DNA of 64,000 nt from positions 181,409 to 245,408 of the forward strand of contig JACPAV010000004.1 of assembly GCA_016180645.1 (NCBI GenBank), written 5' to 3'. The notes beneath the pieces were generated by a model, which saw only the letters and a list, made by a program, of their open reading frames with translations, made no database searches and was not told the origin of the DNA. Shown in pieces: positions 16,482 to 24,725 of the stretch (position 1 is the stretch's first letter; each line of letters begins with the position of its first letter). A program made the translations under genes and the position numbers. The DNA comes from Nitrospirota bacterium. GTDB lineage: Bacteria > JACPQY01.

Positions 16482-17155
16482 GGTTTCTTCTCGAAATTGC
16501 GACGAACCGCGGGCTGGATCAGATTGGGAGCGGGACTCACAGTCGATTCGGATATCGTCACCTTGCGTCCTTCGATGCGCAGCCGTCCCTCGGCGTAGAG
16601 CTGTATCGCTTCGGGATAGATCTGATGCTCGAGAGCGTGAATCCGCGCCTCCAGCGTCTCTTCGGAGTCGGTTTCAAGAATCGGGCATTCCGCCTGGATA
16701 ATGATAGGGCCGGCATCTACCTGCTCTTCGACGAAATGGACCGTGCAACCGGTGACCTTGACCCGGTGCTGAAACGCCTGCGAAATGCCATGGAGTCCGG
16801 GGAAGGACGGTAACAGCGAGGGATGAATGTTCATGATGCGCTGCGGGAAGGCACGGATGAAAACGGGGGAAAGGACCCGCATGAAGCCGGCGAGGATCAC
16901 GAGCTCCACCTGGCGTTCTCGAAGCACGCCGACGATCTTCTCCTCGAATTGCGTCCTCGTACTGAACGCCTCTCGCGGGACGTGCTCGTGGAACAGTCCG
17001 TGCTTTTTCGCCCGCCCCAATGCACCGGATTCCGCATGGTCCGATATGATCGCGGCGACCCGGGCGGACAGGCTGCCGGCTTCTACTCGATCGATGATGG
17101 CCTGAAGATTGGTGCCTGTTCCGGAAGCAAGAACGCCGAGGGCGACCGTTCGCAT
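16478..17155 (-). CDS. purN: phosphoribosylglycinamide formyltransferase
   Basis: 225 aa. It transfers a formyl group from 10-formyl-THF to GAR in purine synthesis. Visible motifs: LGVLASGTGTNLQAIID at the N-terminus (phosphate binding), and the catalytic region with NIHPSLLPSFPGLH, HRVKVTGCTVHFV and VDAGPIIIQ, giving the Asn-His-Asp triad. The ATG overlaps the purM stop as TAATG and is preferred over a longer frame lying on purM. It overlaps the FAD oxidoreductase gene at its end. Confidence 0.97.
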   Translation of the reverse strand: MRTVALGVLASGTGTNLQAIIDRVEAGSLSARVAAIISDHAESGALGRAKKHGLFHEHVPREAFSTRTQFEEKIVGVLRERQVELVILAGFMRVLSPVFIRAFPQRIMNIHPSLLPSFPGLHGISQAFQHRVKVTGCTVHFVEEQVDAGPIIIQAECPILETDSEETLEARIHALEHQIYPEAIQLYAEGRLRIEGRKVTISESTVSPAPNLIQPAVRRNFEKKP

Positions 17156-18234
17156 TATTCGAACACGACCGGCGGGCCGCTCTTCCGCGTCTCCACCCGC
17201 CCGATCTCGTACGCCTTGATGCCCACGCCCTCGAAATGTCGAAACGTACCCCGGGCCTCGCGTTGGGGAAGGGCCAAAACCAGTCCGATGCCCATGTTGA
17301 AGGTGCGGAGCATCTCCTTGTCTGACACGCCTCCCGACGCTCGAACCCATCGAAAAATGGGCGGCACGGGCCAGCTCTCCGGCCGAACCCGGCAGGAGAG
17401 ACCTCGGGGAAGGATCCGCGCGAGGTTGCGAACCATCCCCCCCCCCGTGATGTGCGCAATCGCGTGAACTTCCGACTTGTCCAACAAGGCAAGCACGGGC
17501 TTCACGTAAATTCGCGTCGGCTCCAGGAGCTCATCGCCGAGCGTTCTCCCTCCTGGAATTTGAAATCTCAAATCTGAAATCTGAGATTTCTTTGGGGAGA
17601 AGCCGGCGGCTCGAAGGGCCAGGGAGTAGCCGTTGCTGTGGAGGCCGGATGAGGCCAGGCCGATGAGGAGGTCACCCGGTCGAACGCGACTCCTCCACAG
17701 GAGTCGCTTTCGATCGACGATGCCCACGGCGAATCCCGCCAGATCGAACTTCTCGGGAGTGTAGACGAGCGGCATTTCCGCCGTTTCCCCGCCCAGCAAG
17801 GTACACTCGGCCTCCTTGCACGCGTCGGCGATTCCTTTGACGAGGCTCACGGATCGCTTCAGCCGGAGCTCACCCACGGCCAGATAGTCGAGAAAGAACA
17901 AGGGACGAGCACCGGTTGTAAGCAGATCGTTCACGTTCATGGCCACGAGATCGAATCCCAGCGTGTCGAACTTGCCGAGCGCCTCGGCGACGAGGATCTT
18001 CGATCCCACGCCGTCGGCGGACGCGACGAGGATCGGGTCTTTGAGGTGTCGAGAATCGGGCTGGAACAGTCCGGCCGAAGCGCCAAGATGTCCGATCACC
18101 GATGGCGAGTAGGTTCGCTTGGCGAGGGGCGCGATCCGGCGGACGAATTCGTCGGCCACATAAATGTTGACGCCGCTCGACTTATAGGTGAGGGGCTTCG
18201 GTGATTTTCTTCCAGACTTCACGGGTTTGGGCAT
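17155..18234 (-). CDS. purM: phosphoribosylformylglycinamidine cyclo-ligase
   Basis: 359 aa. It makes AIR from FGAM with ATP. Motifs: VASADGVGSKILVAEAL, AMNVNDLLTTGARPLFFLDYLA, GGETAEMP and EPTRIYVKPV. The start is the ATG at 18234, which overlaps the end of coaE by 53 bp; family proteins normally start a few residues before TYKSSGV, so a later start is possible. An inserted AT-rich palindrome (17562-17590) encodes KSQISDLRFQI in a surface loop before GGRTLGDELL. It lies between coaE and purN. Confidence 0.96.
   Translation of the reverse strand: MPKPVKSGRKSPKPLTYKSSGVNIYVADEFVRRIAPLAKRTYSPSVIGHLGASAGLFQPDSRHLKDPILVASADGVGSKILVAEALGKFDTLGFDLVAMNVNDLLTTGARPLFFLDYLAVGELRLKRSVSLVKGIADACKEAECTLLGGETAEMPLVYTPEKFDLAGFAVGIVDRKRLLWRSRVRPGDLLIGLASSGLHSNGYSLALRAAGFSPKKSQISDLRFQIPGGRTLGDELLEPTRIYVKPVLALLDKSEVHAIAHITGGGMVRNLARILPRGLSCRVRPESWPVPPIFRWVRASGGVSDKEMLRTFNMGIGLVLALPQREARGTFRHFEGVGIKAYEIGRVETRKSGPPVVFE
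17562..17590. repeat. AT-rich palindrome inside purM
   Basis: Perfect 9-bp inverted repeat GAAATCTCA (17562-17570) and TGAGATTTC (17582-17590) around AATCTGAAATC, made of AATCTGA-like subunits. Its AT content stands out from the GC-rich gene. It stays in frame. Confidence 0.65.
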
Positions 18235-18787
18235 AGGTAGACTCCAACGGCCCCGAATTGTCAACGACAAAATCGGCTTTTTTGGCCTTCTCGGCCACCG
18301 GCATCTGGCTTTCGATCTTCGCGAGGGCCTCCACGCGGGCAATCCGGTCCCTCACCATTAGTCGGTGGATTTGAGTCTCCAAGTCTGTCGACACCACGAT
18401 CATCGGCCGGAGGAGATCGGCCCGTCCATTTTCGATGAGAAGGGCGGCCTCCACCACGCAGATCGTGCATCCCGACTGAGCCTTGCTTTGGAGGCCGAGA
18501 GCGATGGATTCCCCGATGCGTGGATGGGTGATGCCGTTCAGAAGGCGGCGTTTTTGCGGATCGGTGAAGACGATTTGTCCAAGCGCGATGCGATCGATGG
18601 CCCGGTCCGCGGCGAGGACGACTGAGCCGAAGGCGCGAACGATCTCGTCGTACGCCGGCCGGCCGGGGAGAATGATTTCGTGAGCGACCTCATCCGCGTC
18701 GATGAGCGAGGCCCCAAACTGGACGAGGTAGCGTGCGACGGTGCTTTTCCCCGTTGCGATTCCTCCAGTCAGGCCGATCGTCTGCAT
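18182..18787 (-). CDS. coaE: dephospho-CoA kinase
   Basis: 201 aa, usual length. P-loop GLTGGIATGKSTVARYL at residues 5-21, then DADEVAHEIILPGRPAY for the CoA-binding domain and HPRIGESIALGLQ. It phosphorylates the 3'-OH of dephospho-CoA, the last step of coenzyme A synthesis. 19 bp after the Memo-like gene, and its end overlaps the purM start, so the four genes probably share a transcript. Confidence 0.96.
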   Translation of the reverse strand: MQTIGLTGGIATGKSTVARYLVQFGASLIDADEVAHEIILPGRPAYDEIVRAFGSVVLAADRAIDRIALGQIVFTDPQKRRLLNGITHPRIGESIALGLQSKAQSGCTICVVEAALLIENGRADLLRPMIVVSTDLETQIHRLMVRDRIARVEALAKIESQMPVAEKAKKADFVVDNSGPLESTYAQTREVWKKITEAPHL

Positions 18788-18806
18788 CAGAGAGGTTTCC
18801 GCTTGA

Positions 18807-19619
18807 TCAGTTGATGATCACGCTCGCGTATCCGACCACGGCGTCGTAATCGCCGCTCACATCCCCCGAATTGGCGTACCGGACGAGAGTGGCCTGTTTG
18901 CCTCCAAGGGCCGTGGCCGCGAAAAGCGCAGCGGTCACGGGCAGGACTCCACACATGCTGATGTTCTTCTTCTGAACAACGTCATACAGCCCCTCGGGAT
19001 CCATTCCAAGGATGCGGTCCAGCGCGAGTTCATCTTTCACCTTCGAAACATTCGACGGTTCGTAGTGATTCATGTCCGAACTGGCGACGATGAGGATCGG
19101 GCCCGACGAGATCAATTCCTGAATGATGCCCGCCAGCGCTTCGCCGACGTCCCGGCAATCTTCGACCGATAGATCCCCGAGTGTGATCGGGAGGAGTTTC
19201 ACGTGCGGCTTCAGCCTTTGCAGGAACGGAATTTGGACCTCGCCCGCGTGTTCCCGCAAGTGTGCATCCTGATCCAACTCGGCCGAGGGGCATTTCTTCA
19301 GTAACGCAGTTCTAAGTTCAACATCGACGCATGCAATTCCCAGTGGCGTTTCCCACTCATCGAATTCCGAAACGGACACTCGCGCCCCGATCCCGGTGTG
19401 GTTGGGATTGAGGATAATAACGCGGGGTGGGACCGTGATCCGCGCATACGCCTCACCCGCCACGGCGCCCGAATACATGTACCCGGCGTGGGGAACCATG
19501 ATCGCGATCGGGGTGGTCTTCGCTCCATGGGATTTCGGAAGAAAGGAATCGAGTTCCTTCAGGAGGGTCCTACGATCCGCGGGGTAGAACCGCCCCGCAA
19601 CGGCCGGCGCCCGCATCAT
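18807..19619 (-). CDS. Memo-like protein (AmmeMemoRadiSam system protein B family)
   Basis: 270 aa. Memo family motifs: RAPAVAGRFYPAD at the start, IMVPHAGYMYSG, ILNPNHTGIG, SSDMNHYEPS and MCGVLPVTAAL, giving the His and Cys residues that line the active-site-like pocket, related to class III extradiol dioxygenases. Biochemical role in bacteria is unsettled; the family often sits with AMMECR1 and radical SAM genes, which are absent next to it here. It probably leads the coaE-purM-purN operon. A second, longer family member is at 36320-37621. Confidence 0.88.
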   Translation of the reverse strand: MMRAPAVAGRFYPADRRTLLKELDSFLPKSHGAKTTPIAIMVPHAGYMYSGAVAGEAYARITVPPRVIILNPNHTGIGARVSVSEFDEWETPLGIACVDVELRTALLKKCPSAELDQDAHLREHAGEVQIPFLQRLKPHVKLLPITLGDLSVEDCRDVGEALAGIIQELISSGPILIVASSDMNHYEPSNVSKVKDELALDRILGMDPEGLYDVVQKKNISMCGVLPVTAALFAATALGGKQATLVRYANSGDVSGDYDAVVGYASVIIN

Positions 19620-19625
19620 TCCCTC

Positions 19626-19654
19626 TCAATATCGGAGTTTCTGGCCCCGCGCAA
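19626..19654 (-). promoter_or_regulatory. promoter of the Memo-like gene
   Basis: Minus strand TTGCGC (19654-19649), 17-nt spacer, TATTGA (19631-19626), 6 nt, ATG 19619. It is arranged back to back with the promoter of the ABC permease gene. Confidence 0.55.
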
Positions 19655-19658
19655 GGTG

Positions 19659-19667
19659 TGATAGATT
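19659..19667 (+). promoter_or_regulatory. extended -10 promoter of the ABC permease gene
   Basis: TGA-TAGATT (19659-19667), followed by 6 nt and the GTG start at 19674. No clear -35; the TGn extension may compensate. Confidence 0.55.
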
Positions 19668-19673
19668 GCCCGC

Positions 19674-20786
19674 GTGCGATTTGAGACCATCGTGTGGAGA
19701 AACCTGCTCCGTCGGCGCGTGCGATCGATCCTCACCGTGCTGGGGATCGGAATTGCCATCGGCGCGATGATCGCCCAGGTGTCCATCACGCGCGGCTTCA
19801 TCAAGAGCATCAGCCGCCTCATGGAAACGCGGAATGTCCAAATGGTGGTGAGCAAGAAAGAATCGCCGGACCCCATCTTCAGCTCCCTTCCGGAGGATTT
19901 GGCCAAGGGTCTGCTGGAGGTTCCACACGTGGACGGCCTGATCGGCGTGCTCGTGGACATGGTGACGATCGGCAACCAGCCCGGTGTGGCCGTGTTCGGA
20001 TTCCGGTTTCACGGCGAGGCGCGTTCGCACCTCAAGATCATCCATGGGCGGGACATCGCGGGTCCCGGCCGGCACGAAATCGTCATCGGCTGGAGCCTGG
20101 CCAATCGAATGAAAAAGAAAGTGGGGGACAAATTGAACATCGAGGTGGACTTGTATGAATTGGTGGGTATATATGAAACGGGAAACATGATTGAGGACAA
20201 CAGCGCGGCGATGGCATTGGAGGACGTGCAGGACCTCATGAGCCGGCCTTCGCAGGTGACCTTCTACAACGTGCTTCTGGACGACGTGAAAAACATGGAC
20301 GTCGCCAAGAAGGAAATCGAGACTCGATTCCCGCACGTCTTGGCCATGGGCGCGGGGGAACTGGCGGACACGCTGGACGCCATCCAGATGGCCAAGGTGA
20401 TGGCCTGGATTCTGTCGGTCGTCTCCATCGTAATCGGCGCGGTGGCGACGATGAACACCATGCTCATGAGTGTGTTCGAACGGACGCGGGAGATCGGCAT
20501 CTTGCGCGCACTCGGCTGGAAGCGGAGGAAGATCTTTCGCTTGATACTGTCGGAAAGCGTTCTGCTTTCGGTCTTCGGCTGGGTCGTGGGAATCGGAGTG
20601 GGCATCTTTGGAGTGTGGGTCATCAATGAAATCCCGCGGGTCTCAGGGACGCTCCCGGGAAAGTTCGACGCCGTCCTGCTGGGCCAAGCCTTCGGGATCG
20701 CCGTCGGATTGGGGGCAATCGGCGCCTTTTATCCCGCCTATCGGGCGACCAATGTTTCACCGAGCGAGGCGCTGCGTTATGAGTAA
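19674..20786 (+). CDS. ABC transporter permease, MacB/FtsX family
   Basis: 370 aa. One membrane segment near residues 20-40 (VRSILTVLGIGIAIGAMIA), a large periplasmic MacB-like domain, then three C-terminal membrane segments (about 240-265, 290-320, 340-360), with ERTREIGILRALGWKRRKIF between the first two. This is the FtsX-domain arrangement of LolC/E and MacB permeases. The matching ATPase is not adjacent, so it is either elsewhere or lost. Its 3' end overlaps the UPF0182 gene by 8 bp. Confidence 0.9.
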   Translation: MRFETIVWRNLLRRRVRSILTVLGIGIAIGAMIAQVSITRGFIKSISRLMETRNVQMVVSKKESPDPIFSSLPEDLAKGLLEVPHVDGLIGVLVDMVTIGNQPGVAVFGFRFHGEARSHLKIIHGRDIAGPGRHEIVIGWSLANRMKKKVGDKLNIEVDLYELVGIYETGNMIEDNSAAMALEDVQDLMSRPSQVTFYNVLLDDVKNMDVAKKEIETRFPHVLAMGAGELADTLDAIQMAKVMAWILSVVSIVIGAVATMNTMLMSVFERTREIGILRALGWKRRKIFRLILSESVLLSVFGWVVGIGVGIFGVWVINEIPRVSGTLPGKFDAVLLGQAFGIAVGLGAIGAFYPAYRATNVSPSEALRYE

Positions 20787-23514
20787 AGGGAACGGCGCTT
20801 TCAAAGGAGCACCCCGGTTGAGGGGCGGGCCGATCGCGGCCCTCGCCATCCTGTTCTTCTTGCTGAGCGCGAGCGGGCGCGTGGTCCAGGTGGTGACGGA
20901 CTACTGGTGGTTCCAGGAAATCGCCATGACTCCGGCCTTCTGGGTGATGCTGGGGTCGAAGATCAAGCTCGGCCTCCTCGCGGGCGCGGCGGCCGGTGCG
21001 GTGATCTATGTGAGCGTTTGGCTGTCGCTGCGGGGCGGGCGTGAAATGGTTGTGCGGGAGGAGCGGGACGTGATCGAATTCCCCGCTGCGCGCATGAAGC
21101 TCGGCGCGATGAAGATCACGGGCGCCCTCGTCTCCCTCCTGCTCGCGTACTGGATCGGCATGTGGGCCTCCAACCGCTGGAGCGTCGTTCTCGAATTCTA
21201 CAACGGCGTGGCTTTCGGCGAGGTCGATCCGCTGTTTGGGAAGGACATCCGATTCTACGTCTATTCGCTCCCCTTCTACCGATTTATTGGCGGTTGGGCC
21301 ACCGCGGTCATCGTCCTTTCGCTCCTGGCCACGGGCCTTATCCGCGCGATGCTGGGTCAACTCGAATGGGGCACGAGCGGAGCGAAAGTGTCGTCTTCGG
21401 CCCGATCGCATCTCTTGATTCTTGCGGGATTGTTTTGCGTGATTCTGGCGTATCGATTCCATCTCTCGATGTACGATCTCGCGTCGGCCCAGAGAGCCAT
21501 CGCGCCGGGTGCGGGGTACGCGGACATCCATGCCTATCTGCCGGCGCTCAAGGTCCTACGCCTCGTCGCGTTGCTCTCCGCCCTCCTTTCCTGGGCGGCA
21601 ATCTGGATTCCCGGCGTCCGGCTTCCCGCCGTGGCGGCCGGTCTCATCGCCGTCGGTTTCTTTGGGGCGCGGGGGTATCGGGAATTTGTACAGCGTTTCG
21701 ATGTGGCTCCCAACGAGGTGGTCCGCGAAACGCCATACATCCAATGGGGCATCCGGAACACGCGCGCGGCGTTCGGATTGGAGGGGGTGCAGGAACTTGA
21801 GTTCGATCCCTCCGAGTCGCTCACGGCGAATGATCTCCGTCGGAACGAAGGGACGCTCAAGAACGTCCGCCTGTGGGACCACGCACCGCTCCTTACCACC
21901 TACAGCCAGCTCCAGGAAATCCGGACCTACTACGATTTTATGGACGTGGACAACGACCGCTATTGGGTGGAAGGCGAGTATCGACAGGTCATGCTCTCAC
22001 CGAGAGAACTAAACCCGGCCAGCCTGCCGAGCCGCATCTGGATCAACGAGCACCTCACGTACACTCACGGTTACGGGGTGTGCATGGGTCCGGTCAACCG
22101 GATCACTCCGGAAGGGCTTCCCGAGTTCTTCGTGAAGGATATTCCGCCGGTATCGAGGGCCGGATTGAAGGTGACTCGCCCCGAGATCTATTTCGGAGAA
22201 GCCCGCGGCGTGTATTCGATTGTGAACACCCAGGCGAAGGAGTTCGATTATCCCGCCGGGGAAGAAAATGTCTACTCGCAATACAGCGGCCGCGGCGGGA
22301 TCCCCTTTACCGGTTCCCTGCGGAAACTCCTTTTCTCGACGCGGCTGAAGGAACTCAAGCTCCTGCTTTCACGGGATATCACAGCCGAGAGCCGGATCAT
22401 GATCTATCGGAACATCCAGGAGCGCGTCACAAAGGCGGCGCCGTTCCTGCTCTACGACCGCGATCCCTACCTCATTCTCACGGACGAAGGTCGGCTCGTG
22501 TGGATGGTGGACGCCTATACCACCACGTCCCGCTACCCCTATGCCGAAGTCGTTCGCGGCATCGGGAACTACATGCGCAATTCCGTGAAAGTGACGGTGG
22601 ACGCCTATGACGGTACCGTGACCTTTTACGCGGCGGACGAACGGGATCCGTTGATCCGGACCTACCAACGGATATTCCCGGAGGTGTTCAAGCCCCTGGC
22701 ACAGATGCCGAAGGATGTGCGCTCGCATGTTCGGTATCCGCAAACCCTGCTGATGGTGCAGGCCATGGTGTACGGGACCTATCACATGACCGATCCGCAG
22801 GTGTTCTACAACAAAGAGGATTTGTGGAGGATTGCCCAACGCTCCGGAGGCGACGCCATGGAGCCGTATTACACGATTATGAAGTTGGCGGGCGTGGGGC
22901 AGTCGGAGGAATTCATCCTCATGGTGCCGTTCACGCCCTCCAAGAAGGAGAACATGATTGCCTGGATGGCCGCGCGGTGCGACGATCCCAACTACGGCGG
23001 GTTGCTCGTCTACAATTTCCCGAAACAGAAACTGGTGTACGGCCCCGGACAGATCAGCTCCCGGATCGATCAGGATCCCGAGATTTCAAAACAACTGACC
23101 CTGTGGGGTCAGGGCGGATCGAGAGTCATCCGGGGTAGTCTTCTGGTCATTCCGGTCGATCGATCCTTACTGTATGTCCAGCCGCTCTACTTGGAATCGG
23201 AGGGAGGAGGGTTGCCGGAGGCGAAGCGGGTGATCGTCGCGTTCGGAAATTCAATTGCCATGGAGGCGACGCTGGAGGAATCGTTGGAACGCATTTTCGG
23301 GCGCGGATCGAAGGTCTCCGGCAGTGCAGCGACCGCTCCGGGAGCGCCGGCGCCGAATCTTCGGACCGATGCGGGCGTCTCCGAACTGACCCGTCAGGCG
23401 CGTGAGCACTACGATCGGGCGCAGGAACGGCTGAAAGCGGGCGACTGGGCGGCCTTCGGGTACGAACTTCAAAAGTTGGGGGAGATCCTCAAGCGATTGC
23501 AGGAGAAGCGCTGA
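20779..23514 (+). CDS. UPF0182 family membrane protein
   Basis: 911 aa from ATG 20779, overlapping the permease stop; the longer frame upstream only covers the permease gene in another frame. About seven membrane segments fill the first 320 residues (ILFFLLSASGRVVQVVTDYWW is the first, with the family's DYWWF motif). A large extracytoplasmic domain follows, with RTYYDFMDVDNDRY, SRIWINEHLTYTHGYG and MVPFTPSKKENMIAWMAAR, all UPF0182 hallmarks, and a C-terminal helical tail. Function is unknown; found in actinobacteria, cyanobacteria and some diderms. Confidence 0.95.
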   Translation: MSKGNGAFKGAPRLRGGPIAALAILFFLLSASGRVVQVVTDYWWFQEIAMTPAFWVMLGSKIKLGLLAGAAAGAVIYVSVWLSLRGGREMVVREERDVIEFPAARMKLGAMKITGALVSLLLAYWIGMWASNRWSVVLEFYNGVAFGEVDPLFGKDIRFYVYSLPFYRFIGGWATAVIVLSLLATGLIRAMLGQLEWGTSGAKVSSSARSHLLILAGLFCVILAYRFHLSMYDLASAQRAIAPGAGYADIHAYLPALKVLRLVALLSALLSWAAIWIPGVRLPAVAAGLIAVGFFGARGYREFVQRFDVAPNEVVRETPYIQWGIRNTRAAFGLEGVQELEFDPSESLTANDLRRNEGTLKNVRLWDHAPLLTTYSQLQEIRTYYDFMDVDNDRYWVEGEYRQVMLSPRELNPASLPSRIWINEHLTYTHGYGVCMGPVNRITPEGLPEFFVKDIPPVSRAGLKVTRPEIYFGEARGVYSIVNTQAKEFDYPAGEENVYSQYSGRGGIPFTGSLRKLLFSTRLKELKLLLSRDITAESRIMIYRNIQERVTKAAPFLLYDRDPYLILTDEGRLVWMVDAYTTTSRYPYAEVVRGIGNYMRNSVKVTVDAYDGTVTFYAADERDPLIRTYQRIFPEVFKPLAQMPKDVRSHVRYPQTLLMVQAMVYGTYHMTDPQVFYNKEDLWRIAQRSGGDAMEPYYTIMKLAGVGQSEEFILMVPFTPSKKENMIAWMAARCDDPNYGGLLVYNFPKQKLVYGPGQISSRIDQDPEISKQLTLWGQGGSRVIRGSLLVIPVDRSLLYVQPLYLESEGGGLPEAKRVIVAFGNSIAMEATLEESLERIFGRGSKVSGSAATAPGAPAPNLRTDAGVSELTRQAREHYDRAQERLKAGDWAAFGYELQKLGEILKRLQEKR

Positions 23515-23577
23515 GCGCTTCATTCTGCTCTACTCGATCATGTCTGCAGGACCACCATCTGAGCCTTCTTCATCGCG

Positions 23578-23633
23578 GTAGGCGCACCCTTCACGGGTGC
23601 GTCTTCGGACGCGGGCGTGAAGCCCGCGCCTAC
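23578..23633. repeat. two-hairpin GTAG...CTAC element
   Basis: GTAGG, arm 1 CGCACCC/GGGTGCG, short linker, arm 2 GCGGGC/GCCCGC, CCTAC; 56 bp. It lies in the gap between the UPF0182 gene and lspA and could also act as a transcription barrier. Confidence 0.75.
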
Positions 23634-23695
23634 AGGAGGCACGGAGCACGGTGCGCAAGCGAGGAGCACCAAAAAGGTTTAGAGCACCATCAGCG

Positions 23696-24214
23696 GTGAT
23701 ATACAATCAGCCCACGCGAAAGCTCGCAGTAGTTCTTCTCATATCGCTGGGCGTCTTCGCCTGTGATCAGGTCACCAAGGACCTCGTGAAAACAGGCCTC
23801 CGTCACGGGGAGGTCAAGACCGTGGCGCAGTGCTGTTTCAATCTCGTCCACGTACACAACACCGGCGCCGCATTCAGCCTGTTTTCGGACGTGCGTTCGT
23901 ACTGGGGACGAATGGCCTTTACACTCTTCTCGCTCTTAGCCGTGGGAGTGGTCTTCTACTACCTCTTCGCCACACCGGCCGGTGCCACTCTTCAGGTTAT
24001 TGCTCTAGCCGCGATCCTGGGCGGCGCGGTCGGCAATCTACTGGACCGTTTCCGCTACGGCTACGTCGTCGATTTCATCCATCTCCACTATACCCGGTTC
24101 CACTGGCACATCTTCAACGTCGCCGACATCGCCATCACCGTGGGCGTTGCCCTCCTGATCCTGCGGATGATCACGCCCCGTCTCGCCCGCCTTCAACCCC
24201 CTGTTCCCCTCTGA
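23696..24214 (+). CDS. lspA: lipoprotein signal peptidase (signal peptidase II)
   Basis: 172 aa from GTG 23696. It removes signal peptides from lipidated prolipoproteins in the inner membrane. Visible: DQVTKDLVK after the first membrane segment, HNTGAAFSLFSD, GNLLDRFRYGYVVDF with the first catalytic Asp, and FNVADIAITVG with the second. A -10 hexamer TACAAT (23702-23707) lies inside this reading and ends 6 nt before an ACG (23714) that would give the usual TRKLAVVLL N-terminus, so the real start could be 23714. The GTG at 23651 lies in repeat-like sequence and is less likely. Many window genes encode lipoprotein substrates. Confidence 0.93.
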   Translation: MIYNQPTRKLAVVLLISLGVFACDQVTKDLVKTGLRHGEVKTVAQCCFNLVHVHNTGAAFSLFSDVRSYWGRMAFTLFSLLAVGVVFYYLFATPAGATLQVIALAAILGGAVGNLLDRFRYGYVVDFIHLHYTRFHWHIFNVADIAITVGVALLILRMITPRLARLQPPVPL

Positions 24215-24251
24215 GTCGGCAGTCGTTCGGGGCGCCTTCACATTTAGAGCC

Positions 24252-24342
24252 TCTAACAGAATGCCGATTCGTAGGGGAGCATCTTCAGATGCTCCCTCTT
24301 GTCGGGAGGGTCTGAAGACCCTCCCCTACGGATTCTGTTAGA
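24252..24342. repeat. two-hairpin GTAG...CTAC element with outer inverted repeat
   Basis: The core (24271-24329) has arms GGGAGCATC/GATGCTCCC and GGGAGGGTC/GACCCTCCC with loops TTCA and TGAA. The outer flanks TCTAACAGAAT and ATTCTGTTAGA extend the symmetry. The core differs from the copy at 52318-52376 by one base. Confidence 0.8.
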
Positions 24343-24682
24343 CGCACTTGGAAGCACGACTTCTGTTTTTCAAGGTCAACTCCTCCACTTCCGCGCGGGT
24401 CCGCGGGACATCGCAGCGCCTCCGGTGGCCCTCGGGGAGAGCGCCGCTACCCGGCGGCGAAGGGCATCGAATGCCTCGGCGCTCGGGAATTGCTCCAATC
24501 CGCAAAGATTTGAAATATCCCGCGATTCGCCTATGAGGCGGTGTCCTAAACTGAGTGGCTCTCCCTCGAACTCGCTCCAGGCGACCGTCTCCCTAAACCG
24601 GCAAGGTGATGAAACGCACGAGGCATGGAGTTTGCCCCGACGTCGGCACCAAGGCCAGCAACGCGTCTGGGGTGTGTGTTCA
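24343..24682. other. gap without a supported gene
   Basis: No gene with a start codon is convincing. On the minus strand a frame ending at TGA 24376 stays open for about 80 codons (including GLEQFPSAEAFDALRRRV) but has no Met-type start, so it may be the 3' remnant of a lost gene. Confidence 0.35.
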
Positions 24683-24711
24683 TTGTCAGCTTTGCCGGAT
24701 CCTGCTATTCT
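24683..24711 (+). promoter_or_regulatory. promoter of the lipoprotein gene
   Basis: TTGTCA (24683-24688), 17-nt spacer ending TGC, TATTCT (24706-24711). Both a good -35 and an extended -10; the predicted leader before ATG 24726 is about 8 nt. Confidence 0.65.
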
Positions 24712-24725
24712 TCCAGCCGGGATAC

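Noticed and set aside
20608-20778. 57 extra N-terminal residues for the UPF0182 protein
   Set aside because: That stretch is the ABC permease gene read in another frame; the ATG at 20779 overlaps its stop and gives the family N-terminus.
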